From: Campylobacter concisus
GTDB taxonomy: Bacteria > Campylobacterota > Campylobacteria > Campylobacterales > Campylobacteraceae
Assembly: GCF_003048835.2 (NCBI RefSeq)
Contig: NZ_CP060705.1
Location: 868,001 to 932,000 of the forward strand
Reading direction: 5' to 3'
Length of the DNA stretch: 64,000 nt
The translations under genes and the position numbers were made by a program. Every line of letters begins with the position of its first letter. Position 1 is the stretch's first letter. Below are positions 8,192 to 20,147 of this stretch, in pieces. A model generated the notes under the pieces. It ran no database searches, was not told the origin of the DNA, and was given only the letters and a program-made list of their open reading frames with translations.

Positions 8192-9528
8192 AAAAGGTGA
8201 TATCTGCTCTAATCGTAGTTATCGTGATTATCGCAGGCGCTGTTTATTTCGCCTCAAACAAGGTTGAGGAGAACTATCAAAGGATAGTTGATAGACTAAA
8301 TGATGTAAATGGCTTTAAAGTTTCAGAAAATAGCTATCAAAAGGGCTTTTTTGGCTCAAAAGGATCATTTGATCTTGTAGTTTCAAAAGATCTTTTGAAA
8401 AATTTAGCTGGCAAAGATGTAGATGAGGATCTAAATTTTAAGGTAGAAAATGAAATTTCTCACTCAGTGCTTGCATTTGTAAATGGTTTTGAGATCGACT
8501 CAAAAATTTCTATACAAAATGAAGCGATAAAAAATATCGTGGCTTCATTTCTTGGATCAAATGTCATCGCAACGGCTAAAACAAAGGCCAGCGTGAGTGG
8601 CGATAAAGATGTAAATGTTAAATTTAGCGATATCGACTTTAGCGACAAGCAAACTATGAACGTTCATACAAAGGATGTGAAATTTGGCTTGAAACTAGAC
8701 GCAAAAGATAATGTAAATAGTGCAAACTTGGGCCTTGAAAAAGTTGTTTTAAAAGATCTTAATGAAGAAAATAAAGCAGAAGTTAATCTTGAAGGCGTCG
8801 ATATAGATACAAGTTACACTGTGCCAGTTGAAATTTCAAAGATATTTGAGAGCAAACTAGCCCCTTACGTAGCAAAGGCTAAGATCAAAAAACTAGCATT
8901 ATTAGATGAAAAAGATGGCAATGTTGCTTTAGATGATCTTGAGTATAGCTCGAAATTTGAAGTCTCAAATGATCTTGGTAGCTCAAAAGATGTGGTGAAG
9001 ATAGGTGCAGTTGCTGTTAATAAAGTGAAATTTACAGATTTTATCTTAGATAGCAAGATAGCAAATATCAACGTACCAACTATAAATAATATACTTGATA
9101 GACTAAGCAATGTAAATGTTGATTCAAATGAAAGTGTCTTTGCTGGGCTAAATTTAGACGAAGTAATGGGTCAAATTTTGGAGAAAAACCCAAGTGTGAA
9201 AGTGGATAGATTAAGCTTTAAAAATGGCGATAATGCGATAAAATTGAAATTAGACGCTGCTATTAATGGCTTTAAAAGCGGAGAAAGTCAGCTTGCGATC
9301 TTTGATAAGCTATCACTTAATGGTGAGCTAAGTGTAGATGAGACTTTAGCTAAATTTTTTGATACACTCTTCCCTGAGATGACTCTTATCGAGCCAACGC
9401 TTATATCTGCTGGATATTTAAAAGAAGATGGCAAAAAAGTAGTAAGTAAATTTAAGTACGATCCAAATAAAAAAGATATTATTTTTAATGAAAAGGTTGG
9501 ACTTCAAAATTTATTTATGGGCTTTTAA
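8188..9528 (+). CDS. DUF945 (YdgA-like) family protein
   Basis: A 446-residue protein with an N-terminal membrane anchor (about 4-24). Early residues match DUF945: the anchor is followed by a Y-K-GFFGS-GSFDL pattern at about 50-62. The long beta-rich remainder is asparagine-, lysine- and aspartate-rich and periplasmic by prediction. No function is established. AAGGAG lies 6 bases before the ATG, which overlaps the DedA stop by four bases. It is the last gene before the rRNA operon. Confidence 0.75.
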   Translation: MKKVISALIVVIVIIAGAVYFASNKVEENYQRIVDRLNDVNGFKVSENSYQKGFFGSKGSFDLVVSKDLLKNLAGKDVDEDLNFKVENEISHSVLAFVNGFEIDSKISIQNEAIKNIVASFLGSNVIATAKTKASVSGDKDVNVKFSDIDFSDKQTMNVHTKDVKFGLKLDAKDNVNSANLGLEKVVLKDLNEENKAEVNLEGVDIDTSYTVPVEISKIFESKLAPYVAKAKIKKLALLDEKDGNVALDDLEYSSKFEVSNDLGSSKDVVKIGAVAVNKVKFTDFILDSKIANINVPTINNILDRLSNVNVDSNESVFAGLNLDEVMGQILEKNPSVKVDRLSFKNGDNAIKLKLDAAINGFKSGESQLAIFDKLSLNGELSVDETLAKFFDTLFPEMTLIEPTLISAGYLKEDGKKVVSKFKYDPNKKDIIFNEKVGLQNLFMGF

Positions 9529-9550
9529 AAAAATAGCCTGATTTTTATCT

Positions 9551-9576
9551 ACTTTTAAGCATCACTTCTATATACT
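9551..9576 (+). promoter_or_regulatory. Candidate rRNA operon promoter
   Basis: TTTTAAGC followed by TATACT resembles the Campylobacter sigma-70 pattern, which has a T-rich upstream element and an extended -10. The predicted start falls at the base of the strong leader hairpin at 9579-9611, upstream of the boxA-like element and the 16S processing arm. The promoter should therefore lie here or further upstream. Confidence 0.35.
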
Positions 9577-9578
9577 TC

Positions 9579-9611
9579 ACTTTCTGTTTTGCAGAGCGCA
9601 GAGCAGAAAGT
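9579..9611 (+). other. rRNA leader hairpin
   Basis: Two 14-base arms (9579-9592 and 9598-9611) pair completely with two G-U pairs around a 5-base loop. It sits directly before the boxA-like element. It could be an rRNA leader structure or the terminator of the DUF945 gene, since T-rich sequence follows. Confidence 0.5.
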
Positions 9612-9620
9612 TCTTTTAAC
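9610..9620 (+). promoter_or_regulatory. boxA-like antitermination element, rRNA leader
   Basis: GTTCTTTTAAC resembles the bacterial boxA consensus (TGCTCTTTAACA) and is followed by ACAATTGTTAA. A very similar element recurs before 23S at 11816-11826, as expected for NusB/S10-dependent rRNA antitermination. Confidence 0.5.
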
Positions 9621-9641
9621 TTACAATTGTTAAACTATTAG

Positions 9642-9676
9642 TCAATCTTTGAAATCTAAACAAGTGATCGATTGAG
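9642..9676 (+). repeat. 16S precursor processing stem, 5' arm (pairs with 11425-11457)
   Basis: The arm beginning TCAATCTTTGAAATCTAAAC and ending ATTGAG is complementary, with few mismatches, to 11425-11457 beyond the 16S 3' end. Long stems enclosing 16S are the standard RNase III target in pre-rRNA. Confidence 0.7.
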
Positions 9677-9864
9677 CCAGTCTATTATGATTAAATAATA
9701 GATTAGACAAACTAATATAAAAACTAAAAGTTTTTTTGATTAAAAACTTCATAATAAATACTAAAAAGCAATTTTAGTAAAAACATTATTACTAGATTGC
9801 ATTAGCAATCCTAGTCTTTAGTGTTGCTTCTTAGTAAAGCTCTGCTTTACGCTAAAGAAGGTTA

Positions 9865-11376
<1,512 letters not shown>

Positions 11377-11468
11377 AGAGTACATATAGATATTCTCTCA
11401 CAAGATATCTATAAGAAAGATATTCTCAATCATCCTTGTTTAGTTTTGAAAGATTGATAGACCTATAG

Positions 11469-11545
11469 GGGCCTATAGCTCAGCTGGTTAGAGTGCACCC
11501 CTGATAAGGGTGAGGTCACAAGTTCAAGTCTTGTTAGGCCCACCA
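11469..11545 (+). tRNA. tRNA-Ile (GAT)
   Basis: A 77-base cloverleaf with acceptor GGGCCTA pairing TAGGCCC, anticodon GAT in CCTGATAAGG, T-loop GTTCAAGTC and encoded CCA. It lies in the 16S-23S spacer, a standard position. Confidence 0.97.
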
Positions 11546-11557
11546 GAGAATTTAATT

Positions 11558-11633
11558 GGGGAATTAGCTCAGCTGGGAGAGCGCCTGCTTTGCACGCAGG
11601 AGGTCAGCGGTTCGATCCCGCTATTCTCCACCA
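11558..11633 (+). tRNA. tRNA-Ala (TGC)
   Basis: A 76-base cloverleaf with acceptor GGGGAAT pairing ATTCTCC, anticodon TGC in CTTTGCACG, T-loop GGTTCGATCCC and encoded CCA. It lies 12 bases after tRNA-Ile in the rRNA spacer. Confidence 0.97.
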
Positions 11634-12068
11634 TAAAATAGTTTAACAGTAAAAGTCTATATTAAGTGTTTTTAGAAACATTTACTTTAGACTTTTAAGC
11701 GTACTTAATCTTTATTGATGACGAAGTTGCCGAAAGCAACTTTGTGCTTTAGGGGTTTCCAAAGGGTGTAACTCTTTGGTCGTAAAGACTAGCTTGCTAG
11801 TCTGCGAAGTCTAAATGTTCTTTTAATTAATATTGTTAATAGTCACAAGCAAGTTTTAAAAACAATTTTACAGGACTTGTTAAAGATTTAAATTTCTATC
11901 ATCTTTGCATTTAATGCAAAAGTTTGACATCACAATCTATTTAGGATTTAAAACTTATCTAAATAGTAGTCAATGCTTTCCGTCTTGAGAGCTAGAATTT
12001 AAATGTAGTAACATAAAGTTATCTTTAACAAGGAAGTGATGCGAATTAGAATAATCTAATATAGAAAA
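11634..12068 (+). other. Internal transcribed spacer between tRNA-Ala and 23S
   Basis: No gene is seen. It holds a hairpin around GAAGTTGC-CGAAA-GCAACTTTG (about 11722-11743), a second boxA-like element TGTTCTTTTAA at 11816-11826, and the 5' arm of the 23S processing stem at 12025-12042. Confidence 0.7.
12025..12042 (+). repeat. 23S precursor processing stem, 5' arm (pairs with 14979-14996)
   Basis: TTAACAAGGAAGTGATGC is perfectly complementary over 18 bases to 14979-14996 just after 23S. This closes a stem around the 23S precursor, the expected RNase III site. Confidence 0.85.
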
Positions 12069-14971
<2,903 letters not shown>

Positions 14972-14978
14972 TTAATAA

Positions 14979-14996
14979 GCATCACTTCCTTGTTAA
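14979..14996 (+). repeat. 23S precursor processing stem, 3' arm
   Basis: GCATCACTTCCTTGTTAA is the exact reverse complement of 12025-12042 and follows the mature 23S end by a few bases. Confidence 0.85.
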
Positions 14997-15105
14997 GGGT
15001 AAAAACTTAATAAGATATGTTTTTATAAAACTTTGTTTATGACTTTTAACTTTATTTAGTAGTGTTAAATAAGAGATTTATATAATATATCTTTTATTTA
15101 ACACT

Positions 15106-15223
15106 GCCCGTGACTATACAGACGAGGAAACGCCTTGCTCCATCTCGAACCAAGAAGCTAAGCTCGTCCTGGCTGATGATACTCTCCCTTACTGGGATGT
15201 TGGAAAAGTAGGTCGTTGCGGGC
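15106..15223 (+). rRNA. rrf: 5S ribosomal RNA
   Basis: It is about 118 bases. The terminal helix GCCCGT pairs with GCGGGC. Internal CTCCATCTCGAACC and AAGCTAAGCTCGTC match the loop B/C and helix III regions of 5S. It sits at the usual place, about 135 bases after 23S. No clear GC-rich terminator follows. Confidence 0.92.
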
Positions 15224-15739
15224 TTTGTTGTTTGTCTGCTTAGTTCTTATATTTTTAATCCTAGTTTTTATTAGTGTTACTTTCCGCTTAAGTATAAAAT
15301 TATTGGTTTTTTACTTTCTTATTTGTTTTTAATTGGTTTTTATTGATTAGGCGTAGTAAGATTTTTATGTTCGTTCTTATGTTATTGAGGTGTTTATCTT
15401 TTTAAATTTTTATTCTCTTATTGGTGTTAGGGGCTGCTTATTTGTTAGATTGCGGTTTGATGTGATGTAAAAAATGGCTTGTATAATGCTTTTTTATAGT
15501 TAGTTAGTCGGCAATATTTTTAATGGTTTGAAATAAATTTATTGTTTATGAAGTAGGTTTTTTAATGGAAGGTTGTAAATCATGGGACAATATGCGAAGA
15601 TATAAAGTCCTCGATCTGTGAGAAAATAGGTTTAATAGGTTATGGTAAAAACTGCGGTATTATGTAGTATCCGCACAAGACTTTCATTCTAAAATCCGCT
15701 AAAATTCAGTCTATTATAGCATACTATAAAGGATTTTAT
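15224..15739. other. Gene-free, T-rich region after 5S
   Basis: About 515 bases without a convincing gene. The plus strand is strikingly T-rich up to about 15540. Near the right end TATTATAGCATACTATAAAGGA supplies a plausible -10 and the ribosome site of the gene at 15740. I see no clear transposon end or target duplication. Confidence 0.6.
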
Positions 15740-16156
15740 ATGACCGAATCTCACGTAATATCCGCTCTAGTATCTAAGCACTCCGAGCTTCAAGGAAATA
15801 TCAAATATTATCAAGATATAATCTCAAAGCTAAAATCCGAGCTTGAAACAATAGATAGGGCTATTACTATATTTGACCCTAGTTATAAAACTACGTTCAT
15901 TCGAGCTAAAAGAATTAGTAATGCTTCGTATTTTCCTCACGGAGAATTAAATCGTAGGATTATAGAGTGTTTAAAGATAAAGCCTAGCACTGTAAATGAA
16001 ATAGCCGAGTATGTTTTTAAAGATGAGGAAGTAGATGACACTCTTATAGCCAAGTATAGGCAAAACATATCCTCTTTAATTTCAAAGCTCATAAAAAGAG
16101 GAACTGTCTCGTTATTTACCGACAACGGAGTAAAATTTTATAAGATAGCTTCCTAA
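15740..16156 (+). CDS. Small coiled-coil/winged-helix-like protein beside IS1595 transposase
   Basis: A 138-residue protein. Residues about 5-45 form a predicted coiled coil (hydrophobic heptads in LQGNIKYYQDIISKLKSEL). After a linker, residues about 75-138 (LNRRIIECLKIKPSTVNEIA, then ISSLISKLIKRGTV) look like a winged helix-turn-helix ending in a beta wing with KFYKI. This suggests a DNA-binding dimer, perhaps a regulator of the adjacent transposase. I do not know the family. AAAGGA precedes the ATG. It overlaps the transposase stop by 4 bases, tail to tail. Confidence 0.7.
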   Translation: MTESHVISALVSKHSELQGNIKYYQDIISKLKSELETIDRAITIFDPSYKTTFIRAKRISNASYFPHGELNRRIIECLKIKPSTVNEIAEYVFKDEEVDDTLIAKYRQNISSLISKLIKRGTVSLFTDNGVKFYKIAS

Positions 16157-17163
16157 GCTCCAAGCCTTTCGGCTACTCTATGATTGCCTTGCCAGTAACC
16201 GCAAAATTCATTAGATATTGAGTTATCGGCTAGGCATCTTGATAAAATATCGTCCATTATAGCTTTATTATCTAGTCTTCTCGTATCTTCTCTATAGGCT
16301 ATCTCGTTAGCATAGTTTGAAAGATAAAGCGTTCCTAGCTTATGGCATTGACCGTATTGCAAACGTCTAAATCTAGCGTTAAAACTTTCGCTTTGGTTAT
16401 TATTTTCTCCGTTTAGTCCTGAATACTCTATTTGGTGATTTACCCTTTTTAAATCGTAATGAGTTAGCAAATCGTCGTAAGCCGAATTTTCATCGGTATG
16501 AATTTCGCTATTTGGCGCAATATGCGATTTAGCGATAGCGTTTATATCTATGTTATTTTCACTTTTTAGGATAAATGTCTTGGTTTTACTAGCTCCGCTT
16601 CCAAGCAAATTTCTTTCTCGAAGCGATATAATAACTCTCTTATTCGGCTTAAAAGCCTTACGCCTATCTATTCTATCGTTTATATTATTAGCGAGTTTTA
16701 TATAGTTTCCGACGTATACTCCGTCCATTTCGACTACTCCGCTAAATTTATTTCCGTTATCGCTAGTCATAAGACTTTCTCTGATTTTATGAGATAAGAC
16801 CCAAGCCGTTTTATATTGAACGTCTAGGTCTCTACTAAGCTGTAAGGCTGAAATACCTTTGGTAGCGTTTGAGAATATAACGATAGCAAGAAGGATAACT
16901 TTAAAATCAAGCTTATGAGAATGAAATATCGTTCCGCTAGTAACGCTAAAGGTATGAAAGCAATCCTTGCAGCGATATTGCAATCTACTTTCTATAAAGT
17001 AGTGAGACGATGCGCTTCCGCAAGTAGGACAAACGGGATTGCCCTTGTTGCTACTCCAACGAATCGACTTAAAATACTCGTAACACTCATTCTCGCTCAT
17101 TGAAGCTATCTTTCTGACTGATATCGTTCTAGCTTTAGATGAGAGGAGGAAGTGTTGGGACAT
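16153..17163 (-). CDS. IS1595-family (ISXO2-like) transposase
   Basis: A 336-residue DDE transposase that appears intact. The N-terminal zinc ribbon has CPTCGS and CKDC at about 46-72. The ISXO2-like catalytic core follows: EMDGVYVG supplies the first acidic residue, HTDENSAYDDL the second, and NNQSESFNARFRRLQYG the third-acidic-residue region. AAAGGATT precedes the ATG at 17163. Expression could move the element, but no clear termini were found. Base usage differs from the flanking housekeeping genes. Confidence 0.9.
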   Translation of the reverse strand: MSQHFLLSSKARTISVRKIASMSENECYEYFKSIRWSSNKGNPVCPTCGSASSHYFIESRLQYRCKDCFHTFSVTSGTIFHSHKLDFKVILLAIVIFSNATKGISALQLSRDLDVQYKTAWVLSHKIRESLMTSDNGNKFSGVVEMDGVYVGNYIKLANNINDRIDRRKAFKPNKRVIISLRERNLLGSGASKTKTFILKSENNIDINAIAKSHIAPNSEIHTDENSAYDDLLTHYDLKRVNHQIEYSGLNGENNNQSESFNARFRRLQYGQCHKLGTLYLSNYANEIAYREDTRRLDNKAIMDDILSRCLADNSISNEFCGYWQGNHRVAERLGA

Positions 17164-17260
17164 TTGATAATCCTTTATGTTTTTATAGCCTTATTATACA
17201 TAAAAATGTATTAGATTTACCTTAAATATAGATATATTTATATCCTAAATTATTATAAAT

Positions 17261-17277
17261 ATATCTTAATAAGATAT
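17261..17277. promoter_or_regulatory. Palindrome upstream of the RM regulator, candidate operator
   Basis: ATATCTT-AAT-AAGATAT is a perfect inverted repeat with 7-base arms, 53 bases upstream of the HTH gene. It lies in the divergent region between the transposase and the RM genes. It could be bound by the HTH protein; the region is very AT-rich, so chance is possible. Confidence 0.35.
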
Positions 17278-17299
17278 TTATAGCTAATAGTCAAGATTT

Positions 17300-17323
17300 T
17301 TTTAAGAATAAACTAGCTATAAT
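17300..17323 (+). promoter_or_regulatory. Promoter of the RM regulator with leaderless start
   Basis: A TTTTAAGAATA stretch is followed by TATAAT at 17318-17323. The ATG is at 17330, so the normal transcription start would coincide with or nearly touch the start codon. No Shine-Dalgarno is visible before it. This is the leaderless arrangement known for several restriction-modification controller genes. Confidence 0.55.
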
Positions 17324-17329
17324 TAAATT

Positions 17330-17557
17330 ATGGAACTAAACGATTTGATAAACAGAATTCACAAGCTCATTGAGGCAAAAGAGATAAAAACTATATCGCA
17401 AGCCGAAATGGCGAAGCGTATAGGCGTTCAACATAGAACATACGTAGAGTATTCTCGCGGCAAAAATCAACCGCTTGCTATGAAAGCTTTGCTAAATTTA
17501 CTTAATGAGTTGGATGACGACGAAATTGTTAAGGTAGTAAGAGAATGGGTAGATTGA
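17330..17557 (+). CDS. Small XRE-type HTH regulator of the RM system (controller-like)
   Basis: A 75-residue protein with a helix-turn-helix in SQAEMAKRIGVQHRTYVEYSRG (about 24-45). It is about the size of restriction-modification C proteins. It overlaps the methyltransferase start by 13 bases, so the two are cotranscribed. A C protein would delay endonuclease expression until the host is methylated. Here the endonuclease is convergent and distant, so the regulator may act on its own operon or on the methyltransferase. This assignment rests on size, fold and context. Confidence 0.75.
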   Translation: MELNDLINRIHKLIEAKEIKTISQAEMAKRIGVQHRTYVEYSRGKNQPLAMKALLNLLNELDDDEIVKVVREWVD

Positions 17558-18801
17558 TAAAATTTATAGATTTATTTGCTGGTATGGGAGGCACAAGGCT
17601 TGGTTTGGAACAAGCAGCAAATAAATTAGGCATTAACGCAAAATGCGTGTTTACTTCCGAAATAAAGAGTTATGCACTGACTACATATAATAGCTTCTTC
17701 AAAGAGAACAACGATGTTGTGGATATTACCAAAGTAAATAGCGCAGATATTCCGGATTTTGATATATTATTGGGAGGTTTTCCTTGTCAGGCTTTTTCTG
17801 ATGCAGGCAAACGCAGAGGTTTTGAGGATGCTAGGGGAACTCTATTTTTTGAAATTGCTCGCATATTAAAAGATAAACGCCCAAGCGCCTTTATTTTAGA
17901 AAATGTAGAAGGCTTAGTATCACACGACAATGGTAAAACTTTAGATGTGATTCTAAATATATTAGGGCAACTAGGTTATAACGTAGATTATAGAATACTC
18001 AACTCAAAACATTTCTCTACGGCGCAATCAAGAAGAAGAATTTATATCGTTGGGGCAATAAATAAAAAAATATGCTTGAATTTTAAAAAAGAAAAGCCTA
18101 TATATTTTAAAGATATTCAAGAAAATAATTTGTCAACGATAAATAACGATTTAACCAAAAAGATATTAAAATATTATAAACCACAAGAGCTTTACGGAAA
18201 AGCACTAAAAGATAAAAGGGGTGGCAAAAATAATATACACTCTTGGGATATAGCATTAAAGGGGGAAGTTTCAAAAGAACAAAAAGAAATATTAAATAAA
18301 ATCGTTACAGAAAGAAGAAAGAAGAGTTGGGCTGAAACAATAGGTATTGATTGGATGGACGGAATGCCTTTAACGGCTAAACAAATAGCCACATTCCATT
18401 CTAGCAAAAATTTAACAGATAATCTTAATGATTTATGCAAAAAGGGATATTTAAAACTAGAACACCCCAAGAAAAAGGAAGGAAACGCAAGAGTATTCGA
18501 TACTCAAAAACCAAAAGGATATAATATTGTTGCCGGCAAATTGTCTTATAGTTTTTCTATGTTTCTAAACCCATGCGATACAACGCCGACATTAGTAGCA
18601 ACTGACTTAGATAAGATAGGTGTCATAGATAAAGGCGGTATCAGAAAAATTAGTTTAACGGAAGGATTAAGGCTATTTGGGTATCCCGATAACTATCCTT
18701 TACAAAAAATTAAAGAAAAAGAGGCTTATGACTTATTAGGAAATACGATTTGTGTAAACGTTATAGAAAAAATAGCTAAAAACATATTATCTGTTATTTA
18801 A
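17545..18801 (+). CDS. Type II C5-cytosine DNA methyltransferase
   Basis: A 418-residue protein with all core motifs in order: FIDLFAGMGG (motif I), GGFPCQAFSDAGKRRGFED (motif IV with the catalytic PC), ENVEG (VI), QSRRRIYIVG (VIII), then a target-recognition region (about 200-370), and LLGNTICVNV (X). It protects host DNA from the partner endonuclease. If the neighbour is truly NgoBV-like, the target would be GGNNCC, which is inference. The two genes are convergent and overlap by 8 bases. Confidence 0.93.
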   Translation: MGRLIKFIDLFAGMGGTRLGLEQAANKLGINAKCVFTSEIKSYALTTYNSFFKENNDVVDITKVNSADIPDFDILLGGFPCQAFSDAGKRRGFEDARGTLFFEIARILKDKRPSAFILENVEGLVSHDNGKTLDVILNILGQLGYNVDYRILNSKHFSTAQSRRRIYIVGAINKKICLNFKKEKPIYFKDIQENNLSTINNDLTKKILKYYKPQELYGKALKDKRGGKNNIHSWDIALKGEVSKEQKEILNKIVTERRKKSWAETIGIDWMDGMPLTAKQIATFHSSKNLTDNLNDLCKKGYLKLEHPKKKEGNARVFDTQKPKGYNIVAGKLSYSFSMFLNPCDTTPTLVATDLDKIGVIDKGGIRKISLTEGLRLFGYPDNYPLQKIKEKEAYDLLGNTICVNVIEKIAKNILSVI

Positions 18802-19495
18802 AACAAAAGTCATTTCCATATTTTGTTATCAAATTATTTATAATGTTGCTTTTCCATAACTGAGGGTTTTGTTGTGATATTTGATGGTAATTACATAAAG
18901 TGCAATAAATTGCTGTTAAAAAACTTGCAATATCTTGAAACGGTCCTTGACTATTGTGCTTAAAATCAGAATTTGGTCTTATATTATAAATCATATTTCG
19001 TTTTACTTGTGTTTTTAGAGGAGGATACTTTCCATTTGAAGTAGTTCCAGCTATTTCCCAAATTTTTTTTAACCAGATATCTTTAATTTCAATATCAAAA
19101 TTGTCATCAAAATCATATCCAAAGATTAAATAGTCCGCAAAAAGCTTATGAGGTTCAAACGCAATCGCTTCACAATATGAAGAAAAATTCGCGATATCAA
19201 AAGCCGGATTTCTATTGTAATTAAACGATTTAACTTCCAATAAATTGACATCTTCGGAATTTGATAAAAAGAAATCTGGAAATTCTTGCGAATTTAAAGG
19301 TTCTCGATAATATATATTATTGGTTATAAAATAGTTTTTTACCCAATCTTGCAATACATTACCAATAATATCAGTATGGGTTATTTTTACAGTTGTATTT
19401 ACTATTGAAAAATATATAGAACCTTTACTTCCTTTCCAGTTTATATTTTTTAATTCATTAAATAAAGAACTAGCGGTGATATATCGTTTAGACAT
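18794..19495 (-). CDS. Type II restriction endonuclease, NgoBV-like
   Basis: A 233-residue protein with a PD-(D/E)XK-type site: EFPDFFL followed about 14 residues later by LLEVKSF (about 70-95). Blocks such as DYLIFGYDFDD, IKDIWLKKIWEIAG, and LKTQVKRNMIYNIRP resemble what I remember of the NgoBV/NlaIV-type family. That memory is not a search result. Adjacency to the C5 methyltransferase, tail to tail with an 8-base overlap, supports a restriction role independently. Intact by length and frame. Confidence 0.75.
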   Translation of the reverse strand: MSKRYITASSLFNELKNINWKGSKGSIYFSIVNTTVKITHTDIIGNVLQDWVKNYFITNNIYYREPLNSQEFPDFFLSNSEDVNLLEVKSFNYNRNPAFDIANFSSYCEAIAFEPHKLFADYLIFGYDFDDNFDIEIKDIWLKKIWEIAGTTSNGKYPPLKTQVKRNMIYNIRPNSDFKHNSQGPFQDIASFLTAIYCTLCNYHQISQQNPQLWKSNIINNLITKYGNDFCFK

Positions 19496-19567
19496 TTGTT
19501 TAATCCATTTTCGTTTTAAAAGTATATCTTAACATTATTTAGTTTTTATTAAAAACTTGTGCAAATG

Positions 19568-20032
19568 CTACATAATACCGGAGTTTTGCATAAATAGCAG
19601 CTGGCGGTTACCGCGATATTCATTTAAAAATTCATTTACAGTATAGGCGGTATCTCTTAAAATTTTTGGCTTATCATTGTCTGGTTTTGCTTGCTGACCT
19701 TGTATATACTCTACAAACAAACCCTTGCTTTCATTTATGAAATTTTTAAGATCTGATAGCTGCTCGCTTGTAAAATCAGGATCATAGCCTCTAAGCTTTC
19801 CTATGATAGTGACTTTTGCTTCATCGCCTTTTGTAAAGCCAGATAGTGGATATATGTGTCTATCGTAAGCCGCAGCTTGAGCTTTTCTATCAAGCCTTGC
19901 GTATTTAGGAAAGCTCATACCATATCCCATGTCGTTACTAAGTATCTCGTTAATATCGTTAAATTTAAACCCCATCTCACTAGCTATGTGTTCTCTAGAC
20001 AGATAAGGATATGGTGAGCTAGAAATTTGCAT
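19568..20032 (-). CDS. Unrecognised small protein next to the Cj0814-type gene
   Basis: A 154-residue soluble protein with no signal peptide or membrane segment. A frame from a TTG at 20065 exists, but the ATG at 20032 has AAGGAT six bases upstream and is preferred. It has mixed alpha/beta composition, with aromatic-rich SSSPYPYLSREH near the start and KVTIIGKLRGYDPDF in the middle. It lies 115 bases downstream of the second Cj0814-type gene on the same strand, so the two may be cotranscribed and functionally linked. A weak CGATTT motif upstream could be a sigma-28 -10, but I would not rely on it. Confidence 0.6.
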   Translation of the reverse strand: MQISSSPYPYLSREHIASEMGFKFNDINEILSNDMGYGMSFPKYARLDRKAQAAAYDRHIYPLSGFTKGDEAKVTIIGKLRGYDPDFTSEQLSDLKNFINESKGLFVEYIQGQQAKPDNDKPKILRDTAYTVNEFLNEYRGNRQLLFMQNSGIM

Positions 20033-20147
20033 TTTACTATCCTTAGTAAATTTTAAACTACTCAACGATTTTCAAAATTTGTTTGAGTAAGGTTTTTCTT
20101 TGATTTAAATCGACCTTTCAACAATTTAGTTTATATATAGCCTATCT

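Larger units (their letters stand above)
15740..17163. mobile_element. IS1595-family insertion with neighbouring passenger-like gene (ends unresolved)
   Basis: A transposase gene and a convergent small gene overlapping by 4 bases form one compact unit between gene-poor flanks. The limits given are only the outer gene ends. I looked for terminal inverted repeats and 8-base target duplications in 15540-15740 and 17164-17330 and could not define them, so the element may be decayed or the small gene may not belong to it. Confidence 0.5.

Noticed and set aside
15640-17230. Possible terminal inverted repeats of the IS1595 element (GGTAAA near 15644 and the complement near 17220)
   Set aside because: Similarity is limited to six bases plus scattered matches, and flanking 8-base sequences do not repeat, so no ends could be assigned.
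20040-20130. Sigma-28-like CGATTT upstream of the 154-residue gene
   Set aside because: The -35 part is weak and the match is too short to trust.
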